A stretch of 64,000 nt of DNA from an uncultured Nocardioides sp. (GTDB lineage: Bacteria; Actinomycetota; Actinomycetes; Propionibacteriales; Nocardioidaceae), in the NCBI GenBank assembly GCA_902805885.1, contig CADCUM010000097.1, forward strand, positions 1-64,000. The letters run 5' to 3'. Below are positions 15,103 through 23,846 of this stretch, piece by piece. How positions within the stretch are numbered: the stretch's first letter is position 1; the number at the start of each line of letters is the position of its first letter. Below the pieces are notes generated by a model that had not been told where the DNA came from, did no database searches, and worked only from the letters and a program-made list of their open reading frames with translations. A program made the position numbers and the translations under genes.

Positions 15103-16938
15103 TCAGCGCGCAGTCAGGACCGGCAGCCGCACGGTGACGGTCGTCCCGACGCCGAGCTCGGAGTCGAGCGAGACCGTGCCGCCGTGCCGCTCCACGATGC
15201 GCCGCACGATGACCAGCCCCAGACCCGTCCCCGGGCGCTGGAGCGCGCCGGGGTTGGTGGAGCGGAAGAAGTCGGTGAAGAGCCGCACCTGGTCGCCGGC
15301 GGAGATGCCGATGCCCTGGTCGGCACAGGTGAACCGCACCTCGTCGCCCTCGGCGACCAGCTCGACGAGGACGAGGCCGCCGCGGTCGGAGTACTTCACC
15401 GCGTTGCTGACGAGGTTGCCCAGCGCCGCCGACAGGTCGTCGTGGTCGCCGGTGACCCACAGGCCGTCCTCGCAGCTGCACACCAGCTTGACCCCGACGA
15501 CGTCGGCCACCGCGCGGGTGGCGTCGGCGACGTCCGTCACGAGGTGGGTCAGGTCGACGGGGGCGCCGGCCGAGGTGGTCGGGGTGATGCCGACCCGGGA
15601 GAGGGTGCCGAGGTCGTCGAGGAGCCGCTCCATCCGCAGGGTGCCGCGGTCGATGGCCGCCAGCATCTGCTGCTGCTCGTCGTCCTCGACCATGAGCTGG
15701 AGGAGCTCGACGTTGGCGGCCACGACGGCCAACGGGTTCTTGAGCTCGTGGGACACGGTCCGGGCGAACTCGCTGCGCTCCGCGTCCACGCGACGCAGCT
15801 CGGCGACCAGCTCGGCCTCGCGCTCGAACGCGCGGGCCAGCCGGATGGCACGACCGACGTCGTGACCGACGGCCTGGGCCGCCTGCGACTCGGCCTCGGT
15901 CCAGCGCATCTCCCGGCGCATCACCAGCAGGTGCCCGACCGGCTCGTCGGCGTCGCCGAGCGGCAGGCAGACCAGGGTCGCCGCACCCCACTCGGCGAGG
16001 TGCTCGGAGAGCCGGGACCCGATCTCGCGCTCGAGCTCGTCGTCCCCCCACACGGCGTGCGGCTCGACGATCACGACGCTGCTGCGCTGCCACGCGCGCC
16101 GGGCGGCAGCGTCGAGGGCGGCGACGAGGTCGTGGGGGCAGCCCTCCATCGTGTCGCCGTACGCCGCCCCCACCGGGTCGAAGAGGCGCACCCCCAGGCT
16201 GCTGGCCCGCAGCCCCTTCTCCAGGTGGGGGCGGGCAGCCTCCAGGAACCCGGCGACACCGGTCCGGCTCGAGAGGCCGTGGACGGCGTCGCGGGTGGCG
16301 TCGGTGAGCCGCGCGCGGCTCGCGAAGGCCTCCCGCTCGAAGGCGGTCAGCACCGCCCGCAGCGGGAGCGCGAGGTCGTCGCTCAGCTGGGCCAGCTCGG
16401 CGTCGGTGAGCCGCTTCCCGCTGAGGGGCTCGTCCAGGAAGAGCAGTCCGGAGAGCCGGCCGCGGTCGTCGGTGACGCGGGCGACGAGCATGTCGTCGGC
16501 CTGCCAGACGGTCGGGTCGTCGCTCGCGGGCAGGTCGGGGATGACGGAGTAGGGGTCGAGGGCGGCCGAGGCCTCGTCCGTGAACCACTCTCCGGCCACG
16601 AACGTGAGCCGGCCGTAGTCGGCGCCGAGGTCGAGGACCTGGCGCATGGCCGCCAGCGGGCGGGCACGGCCGACGTACCGCTCGTCGCTGTCACGGGCGG
16701 CGGCGATGGCGACGAACTCGAGCATGTCGTCGGCCCGGAGGACCTCGATGGCGCACGTCGCGAAGCCGGCCCGGGTGCTGACGTCCTTGGCCAGGAGGTG
16801 GAGCGCCCCGCGTGCGCCGGCGTCGCCCCAGGTCAGCGCGCGCGACCGCGGCGAGCCGCTGTCGGGGCCGTCGCCGTCCACTGGACCTCCATGCCTCACG
16901 TCCGAAGACCTCTGCTCCCACAGGGTGACAGAGACCAC
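15103..16938 (-). CDS. GAF-domain sensor histidine kinase
   Basis: 611 residues counted from the GTG at 16938; the true start may be some tens of codons further in, as the first 35 residues look non-conserved. No transmembrane segments, so a cytosolic sensor. Two GAF-like regions lie at about residues 40-190 and 225-390. The dimerisation box follows (TVSHELKNPLAVVAANVELL, His near 410), then N box NLVSNAVKYSDRGG, G1 DQGIGIS and G2 GTGLGLVIVRRIVERHGG. All catalytic motifs are intact. No response regulator gene is adjacent, so its partner is elsewhere. Ligand of the GAF domains unknown. Confidence 0.9.
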   Translation of the reverse strand: MVSVTLWEQRSSDVRHGGPVDGDGPDSGSPRSRALTWGDAGARGALHLLAKDVSTRAGFATCAIEVLRADDMLEFVAIAAARDSDERYVGRARPLAAMRQVLDLGADYGRLTFVAGEWFTDEASAALDPYSVIPDLPASDDPTVWQADDMLVARVTDDRGRLSGLLFLDEPLSGKRLTDAELAQLSDDLALPLRAVLTAFEREAFASRARLTDATRDAVHGLSSRTGVAGFLEAARPHLEKGLRASSLGVRLFDPVGAAYGDTMEGCPHDLVAALDAAARRAWQRSSVVIVEPHAVWGDDELEREIGSRLSEHLAEWGAATLVCLPLGDADEPVGHLLVMRREMRWTEAESQAAQAVGHDVGRAIRLARAFEREAELVAELRRVDAERSEFARTVSHELKNPLAVVAANVELLQLMVEDDEQQQMLAAIDRGTLRMERLLDDLGTLSRVGITPTTSAGAPVDLTHLVTDVADATRAVADVVGVKLVCSCEDGLWVTGDHDDLSAALGNLVSNAVKYSDRGGLVLVELVAEGDEVRFTCADQGIGISAGDQVRLFTDFFRSTNPGALQRPGTGLGLVIVRRIVERHGGTVSLDSELGVGTTVTVRLPVLTAR

Positions 16939-17033
16939 GCTCCGCTGTCCGCGGAATCGCCCATCCGCACCGCCCGCGGGAGCGGTCGCGAAATCGGTCG
17001 GCGGCCCACATGACCCGCGGGTAACATGGGGGC

Positions 17034-18179
17034 ATGAAGCGCGAGATCTACGACGAGGACCACGAGGCGTTCCGCTCCTCGGTCAAGGAGTTCCTGGACC
17101 GCGAGGTCGTGCCCCACCTCGACTCCTACGCCACCAACCACGGGCTCGACCGCGAGTTCTGGCTGGCGGCCGGCAAGCAGGGGTACCTCGGCCTGGAGAT
17201 CCCCGAGGAGTACGGCGGCTCCGAGGCGGGCGACTACCGCTTCAACGCCGTGCTGACCGAGGAGCTGGCCAAGGTCAACATGACCCTGCCGAGCTGCCTC
17301 GGCATCCACGCCGACATCGTCGCGCCCTACCTCGTCCACCTCACCACCGAGGAGCAGAAGCAGCGCTGGCTCCCCCGCTTCTGCTCCGGCGAGCTGGTCA
17401 CCGCGATCGGCATGACCGAGCCCGGCGGCGGCTCCGACCTCGCCAACCTCCGGACGACGGCGGTGCGCGACGGCGACGGGTGGGTCCTCAACGGCTCCAA
17501 GACCTTCATCACCAACGGCGGCTCCGCCGACCTGGTCGTGGTCGCGGCCCGCACCTCGCCCGAGAAGAAGGCCAAGGGCATCTCGCTCTTCGGCGTCGAC
17601 ACCTCGCTGCCGGGCTTCTCGGTCGGGCGGGTGCTCGACAAGGTCGGCCAGGACGAGTCCGACACCGCGGAGCTGGCCTTCGAGAACGTGCGGGTGGGCG
17701 AGGAGGACCTGATCGGCCCGCTCGACACCGGCTTCATCTCGATGATGCAGTTCCTCCCGCAGGAGCGCCTGGGCAGCGCGATCACCAACCTCGCGCACGC
17801 CCGGCAGATCCTCGACGAGACCATCCAGTACGCCAAGGACCGCAAGGCGTTCGGGCAGCCGATCGGCTCGTTCCAGAACACCCAGTTCCTGCTCGCCGAC
17901 CTCGTCACGCGCGTCGAGGTCACGCAGGCCTACGTCGACCAGTGCGTCATCGCCCACACCAAGCAGGAGCTCACGCCGGTCGACGCGGCCAAGGCGAAGT
18001 GGTGGACGTCGCAGGTCCAGAACGACGTCCTCGACCACTGCGTCCAGGTGCACGGCGGCTACGGCTACATGAACGAGTACCGCGTCGCCCGCGCCTGGCG
18101 CGACGCCCGGGTGACGAAGATCTGGGCGGGCTCGAACGAGATCATGAAGATGCTGATCGGGCGCGACCTGGGGCTGTGA
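17034..18179 (+). CDS. acyl-CoA dehydrogenase
   Basis: 381 residues, the normal length. It oxidises acyl-CoA to trans-2-enoyl-CoA using FAD. Visible: the signature IGMTEPGGGSDLANLRTTAV, substrate-loop region GWVLNGSKTFITNGGSADL, QERLGSAITNLAHARQ, DRKAFGQPIGSFQNTQ, and the C-terminal QVHGGYGYMNEYRVARAWRD followed by IWAGSNEIMKMLIGRDLG. The catalytic base appears in the IWAGSNEI segment. Chain-length preference cannot be assigned. The next gene starts 8 bases later. Confidence 0.94.
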   Translation: MKREIYDEDHEAFRSSVKEFLDREVVPHLDSYATNHGLDREFWLAAGKQGYLGLEIPEEYGGSEAGDYRFNAVLTEELAKVNMTLPSCLGIHADIVAPYLVHLTTEEQKQRWLPRFCSGELVTAIGMTEPGGGSDLANLRTTAVRDGDGWVLNGSKTFITNGGSADLVVVAARTSPEKKAKGISLFGVDTSLPGFSVGRVLDKVGQDESDTAELAFENVRVGEEDLIGPLDTGFISMMQFLPQERLGSAITNLAHARQILDETIQYAKDRKAFGQPIGSFQNTQFLLADLVTRVEVTQAYVDQCVIAHTKQELTPVDAAKAKWWTSQVQNDVLDHCVQVHGGYGYMNEYRVARAWRDARVTKIWAGSNEIMKMLIGRDLGL

Positions 18180-18187
18180 GGGGTCCC

Positions 18188-18754
18188 GTGACGCGGATGT
18201 TCGTGGCGGCCGTGCCGCCCGCGGAGGCGGTCGCCCACCTCGACGAGTTCCTCGCCGTACGGCGTGACGCGGCGGCGTACCGCTGGACCGTGCCCGACCA
18301 GTGGCACCTCACGCTGGCCTTCGCCGAGGAGGTTCCCGGGCGTGCGCTGGACGCCGTGTCCGAGGGTCTCCAGCACGCGGTCGGCAAGCGGCGCAGCATC
18401 CGGGCGCGGCTCGCCGGCGGTGGCGCGTTCCCCCACCCCGACAGCGCCAAGGTGCTGTTCGCCCGGCTGGACACCGACGAGGCCGGGCGCGCCGAGCTGG
18501 ACCTGCTCGCCGCGGGGTGCCGTACGGCGCTCGCCCGGGCCGGCGCCCGGGTCGACGGCCAACGGTTCCGCGCCCACCTCACGCTCGCCCGGCTCGGCCA
18601 CCCGGAGAACGTGACCTCGTGGGTGCGTCTCCTCGACGCGTACGAGGGCCCCGAGTGGGAGGTGGACGAGGTCGCGCTGGTGGCGTCGTACCTCGGCGAG
18701 GGACCCCGGCGACGCCCGCGCCACGAGGTCGTGGAGACCCACCACCTAGCCTGA
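18188..18754 (+). CDS. thpR: RNA 2',3'-cyclic phosphodiesterase (2'-5' RNA ligase family)
   Basis: 188 residues from GTG 18188; ATG 18197 is an alternative. The two HxTx motifs of the 2H phosphoesterase superfamily are intact: HLTLAF about residue 38 and HLTLARL about residue 135. ThpR hydrolyses 2',3'-cyclic phosphates to 2'-phosphates and joins or splits 2'-5' linkages in vitro. An RNA with a junction 2'-phosphate is exactly the kind of substrate KptA (at 6140) would clear, so a functional connection with the RNA-repair island about 4 kb upstream is possible but not shown. It directly follows the acyl-CoA dehydrogenase gene. Confidence 0.85.
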   Translation: MTRMFVAAVPPAEAVAHLDEFLAVRRDAAAYRWTVPDQWHLTLAFAEEVPGRALDAVSEGLQHAVGKRRSIRARLAGGGAFPHPDSAKVLFARLDTDEAGRAELDLLAAGCRTALARAGARVDGQRFRAHLTLARLGHPENVTSWVRLLDAYEGPEWEVDEVALVASYLGEGPRRRPRHEVVETHHLA

Positions 18755-18758
18755 AGCG

Positions 18759-19454
18759 GTGGACCGACCGATCCTGCGCACCCTCCGGACCTCCTTCGTC
18801 GACCGGACCCCGCGGGACCACCGGGACAACGACGTGGACCTGCGTCGCCGGCAGATGGTCTGCGTCGTGGTGGTGCTGATCGGAGCCGCGACCCTGGCGT
18901 GGTCGCTGCGCATCGAGCCCGGCAGTGTCCTGTTCTACCCCGCGCTCGTCGCGCTGGCCGCGGTGTGGGCCGCGGGTGCCTTCGCCTCCGGGCGGCTCCA
19001 CCTGGGCCGGATCGGGCTCGTGGACGCCCGCCGTCCGGTGGGTCCGCCGATCCTCATCGGCCTGGCGCTGGTCGCGGTCTTCCTCGCCGGCGCGTTCGTG
19101 GTGCGCGAGATCCCCTGGCTGGCCGACCGGGTGCGCGACGTCCTGGACTACGCCGACCAGGGGTCGGTCGCGCTCCTGGTCGTCATCACGATCGTCAACG
19201 GGATCGCCGAGGAGCTGTTCTTCCGCGGCGCGCTCTACGCCGCGATCCCACGGCACCCCGTGCTGTGGACCACGCTGGCCTACGGCCTCGCCACGGCCGC
19301 CACCGGGAACATCATGCTGGCCTTCGCGGCGCTCTTCCTGGGGGCGGTCGTCGGACTGCAGCGCCGGGCCAGCGGCGGCGTGCTCGCGCCGATCCTCACC
19401 CACGTCACCTGGTCGGTGAGCATGCTCCTGCTGCTGCCGCACGTGCTCGGCTGA
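18759..19454 (+). CDS. CPBP-family intramembrane glutamic protease
   Basis: 231 residues from GTG 18759, 4 bases after thpR. Several hydrophobic segments are evident (VCVVVVLIGAATLAWSL, VLFYPALVALAAVWAAGAF, ILIGLALVAVFLAGAFVV, VALLVVITIVNGI, and the C-terminal pair). The CAAX/CPBP motif EELFFRGAL begins near residue 150, followed by a conserved TLAYGLATAATGN and THVTWS helix. Such proteins cut or process membrane-bound peptides; in bacteria some act in bacteriocin immunity. Substrate unknown. Confidence 0.85.
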   Translation: MDRPILRTLRTSFVDRTPRDHRDNDVDLRRRQMVCVVVVLIGAATLAWSLRIEPGSVLFYPALVALAAVWAAGAFASGRLHLGRIGLVDARRPVGPPILIGLALVAVFLAGAFVVREIPWLADRVRDVLDYADQGSVALLVVITIVNGIAEELFFRGALYAAIPRHPVLWTTLAYGLATAATGNIMLAFAALFLGAVVGLQRRASGGVLAPILTHVTWSVSMLLLLPHVLG

Positions 19455-19484
19455 TCCACGTGCTCGGCTGACCCTCGTGCCGGG

Positions 19485-20378
19485 CTAGCCCCGCGAATCG
19501 CCCTCGGCCAGCGCCCGCCGTACGGCCTCGTCGTAGCCGAGCGGCTCGCCCGGCACCACCTCGCGGATCGAGTCGTCCCTGACCAGGACCTCGGTGCCCA
19601 TCGAGTCGATGAGGTTGCGTCCCGTGGTCGCGTCGACGTCGGTCACCAGCGACAGCCAGAGCGACGAGAGCCGCGGGGTGAGCACCGGCACGGTGACGAT
19701 CACGACGCGGCTCCCGGTGCGGACCACGGCAGCGCGCTGGAGCATCTCGACGTACGACAGCTGGTCGGGGCCGCCGACCTCGAAGACCCGGTCGAGGGCG
19801 TCGGGGTGGTCGGCGACGCCGACGAGGTACCGGACGACGTCGTCCACCGCGATGGGCTGCGTCTTCGTGGTCGCCCAGCGCGGGACCACCATCGCCGGGA
19901 GGTTCTTGATGAGCTGGCGGGTGATCTCCCACGAGACCCCTCCGGCACCGACCACGATGGCGGCACGCAGCACCGTGACCGGGACGCCGCCCTCGCCGAG
20001 CAGGCCCTCGACCTCGCGCCGGGACCGGAGGTGCGCCGAGAGCTCCTGGTCGTCGGCGCCGAGCCCGCCGAGGTAGACGACCTGGCGGACGCCGGCCTGC
20101 GCCGCGGCCTTCCCGAAGGCGCGCGCCGCGGCAGCGTCCTTGCGCTCGAAGTCGTCGTCGTCGAGGGAGTGCACCAGGTAGTAGGCGATCTCGACGTCGG
20201 CGAGCGCGCCCACGAGGGACTCGGGGTCGTGCACGTCGCCGTGCACCGCCTCGCCCGGTCCGTCGTACGACTCCGGCCGCCTCGTCATGGCGCGCACCTC
20301 GTGGCCGGCCTCGACCAGGGCGGGGACGAGGCGGCGCCCGACGAAGCCGGTGGCGCCGGTGACGAGGACTCGGCTCAT
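19485..20378 (-). CDS. NAD(P)H-binding SDR/NmrA-like protein
   Basis: 297 residues. The N-terminal VLVTGATGFVGRRLVPALVEAGHEV is a Rossmann dinucleotide site, followed by AMTRRPESYDGPGEAVHGDV and VEIAYYLVHSLDDDDFERKDAAAARAFG (shown only in part), the atypical SDR pattern of complex I 39-kDa/YwnB-like proteins. There is no canonical YxxxK catalytic pair, so it may be a redox sensor or isomerase rather than a dehydrogenase. It is divergent from the VIT1 transporter gene. Confidence 0.8.
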   Translation of the reverse strand: MSRVLVTGATGFVGRRLVPALVEAGHEVRAMTRRPESYDGPGEAVHGDVHDPESLVGALADVEIAYYLVHSLDDDDFERKDAAAARAFGKAAAQAGVRQVVYLGGLGADDQELSAHLRSRREVEGLLGEGGVPVTVLRAAIVVGAGGVSWEITRQLIKNLPAMVVPRWATTKTQPIAVDDVVRYLVGVADHPDALDRVFEVGGPDQLSYVEMLQRAAVVRTGSRVVIVTVPVLTPRLSSLWLSLVTDVDATTGRNLIDSMGTEVLVRDDSIREVVPGEPLGYDEAVRRALAEGDSRG

Positions 20379-20476
20379 GTCGCGACCCTAACCGGCGGCT
20401 CGCGACGACCGGCCCCGGCACTGAGCCGAGCCTCACCTTCGTTGCGGGACCACGGCGAGGTCGTCACGATCGTGGG

Positions 20477-21211
20477 GTGAGCGCGGACATCGGCACCGAC
20501 GACCAGCCGCAGCACTGGCACGACCACCTCGCCGGTGCCGTCGGCAGCCGGCTCAACTGGCTGCGTGCCGGGGTGCTCGGTGCCAACGACGGGATCGTCT
20601 CGACCGCTGGCGTGGTGATGGGCGTCGCCGGTGCGACCGACGACCACGGGGCGATCCTCGTCGCGGGCATCGCGGCCCTGACCGCCGGCGCGCTCAGCAT
20701 GGGTGCGGGCGAGTACGTCTCGGTCTCGACCCAGCGCGACTCGGAGAGGTCGATCCTGGCCATGGAGGCCGTCGAGCTGGAGCGGATGCCGGAGACCGAG
20801 CAGCGCGAGCTCGCCCGGATGTACCGGGAGAAGGGGCTCTCCGCCGACACCGCGGCCCGCGTCGCGGCCGAGCTCACCGCGCACGACGCCCTCGCCGCGC
20901 ATGCCGACGTCGAGTTCGGGATCGACCCGGACGAGCTCACCAACCCCTGGCACGCCGCCGGCGCCTCGATGCTGGCCTTCACCCTCGGCGCCCTGCTGCC
21001 ACTGCTGGTGGTCGCGTTCGTCCCCGACTCGCTGCGCCTGGTCCTCACGGTCGCCGTGGTCGCCGTCGCGCTGGCGGTGGCGGGTGCCGTGTCCGCCCGG
21101 CTGGGCTACAGCCCCCGGCTCCCGGCGGTGGTCCGCAACGTCTCGGGCGGCCTGCTCGCGATGGGGGTCACCTACCTCATCGGCGTGCTGGCGGGCACCC
21201 AGCTCGGCTGA
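20477..21211 (+). CDS. VIT1/CCC1-family iron/manganese transporter
   Basis: 244 residues from GTG 20477. The opening LNWLRAGVLGANDGIVSTAGVVMGVAGA is the hallmark first helix of the VIT1/CCC1 family, followed by ALTAGALSMGAGEYVSVSTQ (second conserved helix). A cytosolic helical metal-binding region with acidic residues comes next (MEAVELERMPETEQRELARMY), and three C-terminal helices end the protein. Family members move Fe2+ or Mn2+ out of the cytosol, into the vacuole in eukaryotes. A hairpin at 21228-21243 follows the stop. Confidence 0.9.
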   Translation: MSADIGTDDQPQHWHDHLAGAVGSRLNWLRAGVLGANDGIVSTAGVVMGVAGATDDHGAILVAGIAALTAGALSMGAGEYVSVSTQRDSERSILAMEAVELERMPETEQRELARMYREKGLSADTAARVAAELTAHDALAAHADVEFGIDPDELTNPWHAAGASMLAFTLGALLPLLVVAFVPDSLRLVLTVAVVAVALAVAGAVSARLGYSPRLPAVVRNVSGGLLAMGVTYLIGVLAGTQLG

Positions 21212-21227
21212 CCCCGCTGGTCGGGGA

Positions 21228-21243
21228 AGGCGCTCCGGCGCCT
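21228..21243. terminator. hairpin between convergent genes
   Basis: AGGCGC (21228-21233) and GCGCCT (21238-21243) pair perfectly around TCCG. It lies between the VIT1 and LacI-family genes, which converge, and may serve both. No T tract is present. Confidence 0.4.
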
Positions 21244-21254
21244 GTCGCGAGCCC

Positions 21255-22268
21255 TCAGGAGCGGGCCGGGCCCGTCGAGCCCCGCAGCACCAGCTCGGGC
21301 GCGAAGAGGTACTCCCGCGACGCGACGGGCTGTCCGCTGATCGCGTCGGCGAGCGCCGCGACGGCCGTGTTGCCCATCTGGCTCACCGGCTGTCGGACCG
21401 TCGTCAGGGGAGGGTCGAGGAAGCCCACGAGCTGGGAGTCGTCGAACCCGACCACCGAGACGTCGGTGGGCACGCAGCAGCCCGCCGCCCGGGCCGCGCG
21501 GACGGCCCCGATCGCCATCATGTCCGAGCCGCAGACGATGGCGGTCGCTCCCTGCTCGAGGAGCTGCTTGGCGGCCGCCGCTCCCCCCTCGAGGGAGAAG
21601 ATCGACTCCGCCATCCACGTCCTCGCCTCCTTGGCGGAGGCGCCGAGGTGGGTGCCGAGCGCGGTGACGAAGCCCTCCCGCTTGCGCCGCGACGGCACGA
21701 AGCGCTCGGGGCCGATGGCCAGGCCGATCCGGCGGTGCCCGAGGTGGGCGAGGTGGGACACGGCCAGGTCCATGGCGGCGTGGTCGTCGGCGGAGACGAA
21801 CGGCGCCCCGACGCCCTCGGCGTACCCGTTGATGAAGACCACCGGGAGCCCCCGCTCGAGCAGGGTGCGGTAGCGGTCGTGGTCGGCGAGGGTGTCGGCG
21901 TGCTTGCCGGAGACGAAGACGATGCCGGCGACGCCGTGGTCGAGCAGGGACTCGACGTACTCGTCCTCCGACAGGCTCCCCGGTGACTGCGTGCACAGCA
22001 CCGGCGTGAACCGTCGTCGGGCCAGCGCGTCCTCGATGACCTGGGCGAAGGCCGGGAAGATCGGGTTCGTCAGCTCCGGCACGACCAGGCCCACCAGCCC
22101 GGCGCTGCGCTGCCGCAGCTGGGAGGGGCGTTCGTAGCCGAGGACGTCCAGGGCGATGATCACCGCCTGTCGCGTCGCCTCGCTCACGCCCGGCTTGGAG
22201 TTGAGGACACGGCTGACGGTGGCCTCGCTGACGCGGGCCTCCGCAGCGATCTGGGCCAGCGTTGCCAT
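21255..22268 (-). CDS. LacI-family transcriptional repressor
   Basis: 337 residues from ATG 22268 (ATG 22277 adds three). HTH at the very N-terminus: ATLAQIAAEARVSEATVSRV followed by LNSKPGVSEATRQ hinge helix residues. The periplasmic-binding-like sensor domain runs from about residue 60 (GLVGLVVPELTNPIFPAFAQ) to the end, with ATAIVCGSDMMAIGAVRAAR and VSVVGFDDS. It is divergent from the sugar-binding lipoprotein gene, and CTTGC/GCAAG half-sites fill the intergenic region. It is therefore most likely the local repressor of the importer, released by the transported sugar. Confidence 0.92.
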   Translation of the reverse strand: MATLAQIAAEARVSEATVSRVLNSKPGVSEATRQAVIIALDVLGYERPSQLRQRSAGLVGLVVPELTNPIFPAFAQVIEDALARRRFTPVLCTQSPGSLSEDEYVESLLDHGVAGIVFVSGKHADTLADHDRYRTLLERGLPVVFINGYAEGVGAPFVSADDHAAMDLAVSHLAHLGHRRIGLAIGPERFVPSRRKREGFVTALGTHLGASAKEARTWMAESIFSLEGGAAAAKQLLEQGATAIVCGSDMMAIGAVRAARAAGCCVPTDVSVVGFDDSQLVGFLDPPLTTVRQPVSQMGNTAVAALADAISGQPVASREYLFAPELVLRGSTGPARS

Positions 22269-22287
22269 GGTCGGCATTGGAGCAGGT

Positions 22288-22332
22288 CTTGCAAGCCTTG
22301 CGCAAGGGCTTTCATTGTTTGCAAGGTCTTGC
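22288..22332. promoter_or_regulatory. LacI-type operator cluster of the sugar importer
   Basis: Six CTTGC or GCAAG half-sites lie in 45 bases. CTTGCAAG (22288-22295) and the 12-base palindrome CCTTGCGCAAGG (22296-22307) are two abutting sites, and TTTGCAAGGTCTTGC (22318-22332) is a third, less symmetric one. The C-G centred palindrome fits LacI-family operators. They sit between the regulator and the importer genes, so autoregulation as well as importer control is plausible. Confidence 0.65.
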
Positions 22333-22398
22333 TAACCTCCGGTGACCCTGATCACAGCGCCCGCACCCTTGCGCGCCCCATCTCCCCGGGAGAAGCAC

Positions 22399-23733
22399 AT
22401 GCGTCGACTCAAGGCCGGCACCACCGGTGTCGCCGCCGCCGCCCTCGCCCTCGCGCTTGCCGCGTGTGGCGGAGGCGGTGGTTCGAACGAGAGCAGCACC
22501 AGCAACAACAACGAGAGCACCAGCGAGCCCAGCGAGAGCAGCGAGGCCGGGACCGACCTCGAGGCCGAGCTGGTCTGGTGGGACACCTCCGACCCCACCA
22601 ACGAGGCTCCGGCCTACGACGAGCTCATCGACAAGTTCAACGAGGAGTACCCGAACGTCGAGATCGACCACCAGGTCGTCCCGTTCGACCAGACCCAGAA
22701 CAAGTTCAAGACGGCCGCCGAGTCCGGCTCCGGGGCCCCGGACATCCTGCGGGCCGAGGTCGCCTGGACCCCCGAGTTCGCCTCGCTGGGCTACCTCTAC
22801 AACCTCGAGGGCACCGCCGCCCTGGACAACAACTTCCTGGAGACCCCGCTCTCCAGCAACGTCTACGACGGCAAGACGTACGGCGTCCCGCAGGTCACCG
22901 ACACCCTCGGCCTGATGTACAACAAGGCCCTCTTCGAGAAGGCCGGCCTCGACCCCGAGGCCCCGCCGACCACGTGGGACGAGGTGCGTGAGGCCGCCAA
23001 GGCCCTGAAGAGCAAGGCCAAGGTCGACGGCATCTACATCAACTCCGGCGGCTACTTCCTCCTCCCGTTCCTCTACGGCGAGGGCGCCGACATCGTCGAC
23101 CCGGAGGCGCAGGAGATCACCGTCAACAGCCCCGAGGCTGTGGCCGGCATCCAGACCGCCCAGGACCTCGTCAAGGACGGGACCGCGGTCAAGCCGGTCG
23201 CGAACGACCCCTACGGCACGATGATGACGCTCTTCAAGGAGCAGAAGGTCGGCATGATCATCAACGGCCCCTGGGAGGTCGCCGGCATCAACGACGACCC
23301 GAACTTCGGAGGCATCGAGAACCTCGGTGTCGCGCCCGTCCCCGCCGGCAGCGCCGGTCAGGGTGCGCCGGTCGGTGGCCACAACTACGTCGTCTACTCC
23401 GGCATGGACGACGAGAAGGCCGAGGCCGCTGCCGCGTTCATCGCCTTCATGAGCTCCGCGGAGTCCGAGGCGTTCATCGCCGACGAGCTCGGCCTGCTGC
23501 CCGGCAACGCCGACTCCTACGACATGGTCACCAACGAGCGGGTGGCGCTGTGGGCCGACGCCATGGGCGTCGCCAAGCCGCGGCCCTGGATCCCCGAGGG
23601 CGGACAGTTCTTCGCCGCGCTCGACACCATGGCCACCGAGGTGCTGATCCAGGGCAAGCCCGCCCAGGGCTCCCTCGACGCTGCTGCGGAGACCTACAAG
23701 AGCGAGGTCGTCCCCGACTACTCGCTGCAGTGA
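22399..23733 (+). CDS. sugar ABC transporter substrate-binding lipoprotein
   Basis: 444 residues from ATG 22399 with GGGAG at 22388-22392. Signal peptide with lipobox: MRRLKAGTTGVAAAALALAL then AACG, Cys near residue 23, followed by a Ser/Asn/Glu-rich linker. The mature part matches family 1 solute-binding proteins (MalE-like): ELVWWDTSDPTNEAPAYDEL, YGVPQVTDTLGLMYNKALFE, GMIINGPWEVAGI and KPRPWIPEGGQFFAAL. It delivers a sugar, probably a maltose-type oligosaccharide by resemblance, to the two permeases downstream. The exact sugar cannot be read from sequence. A strong hairpin separates it from the permease genes. Confidence 0.9.
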   Translation: MRRLKAGTTGVAAAALALALAACGGGGGSNESSTSNNNESTSEPSESSEAGTDLEAELVWWDTSDPTNEAPAYDELIDKFNEEYPNVEIDHQVVPFDQTQNKFKTAAESGSGAPDILRAEVAWTPEFASLGYLYNLEGTAALDNNFLETPLSSNVYDGKTYGVPQVTDTLGLMYNKALFEKAGLDPEAPPTTWDEVREAAKALKSKAKVDGIYINSGGYFLLPFLYGEGADIVDPEAQEITVNSPEAVAGIQTAQDLVKDGTAVKPVANDPYGTMMTLFKEQKVGMIINGPWEVAGINDDPNFGGIENLGVAPVPAGSAGQGAPVGGHNYVVYSGMDDEKAEAAAAFIAFMSSAESEAFIADELGLLPGNADSYDMVTNERVALWADAMGVAKPRPWIPEGGQFFAALDTMATEVLIQGKPAQGSLDAAAETYKSEVVPDYSLQ

Positions 23734-23749
23734 CGCCCCACCCCTGATC

Positions 23750-23791
23750 GTGGAGGCCGGGCCGGACGCCGCCAGTCGGCCCGGCCTCCAC
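23750..23791 (+). terminator. strong hairpin between binding-protein and permease genes
   Basis: A 15-bp perfect stem (23750-23764 with 23777-23791) closes a 12-base loop; it starts 17 bases after the substrate-binding protein stop. There is no T tract. Such hairpins after malE-like genes typically stabilise the upstream mRNA or partly terminate, so that more binding protein than permease is made. Confidence 0.6.
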
Positions 23792-23846
23792 AGCCACACC
23801 CGGCAACCCTTCTCCCACGATCCTCCTCCCAGACGGAGTCCCGCGG

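Noticed and set aside
13945-17013. A 1022-codon open frame on the plus strand
   Set aside because: Shadow of the sirtuin, lipoprotein and histidine kinase genes, which have recognisable motifs in their own frames; this frame has none.
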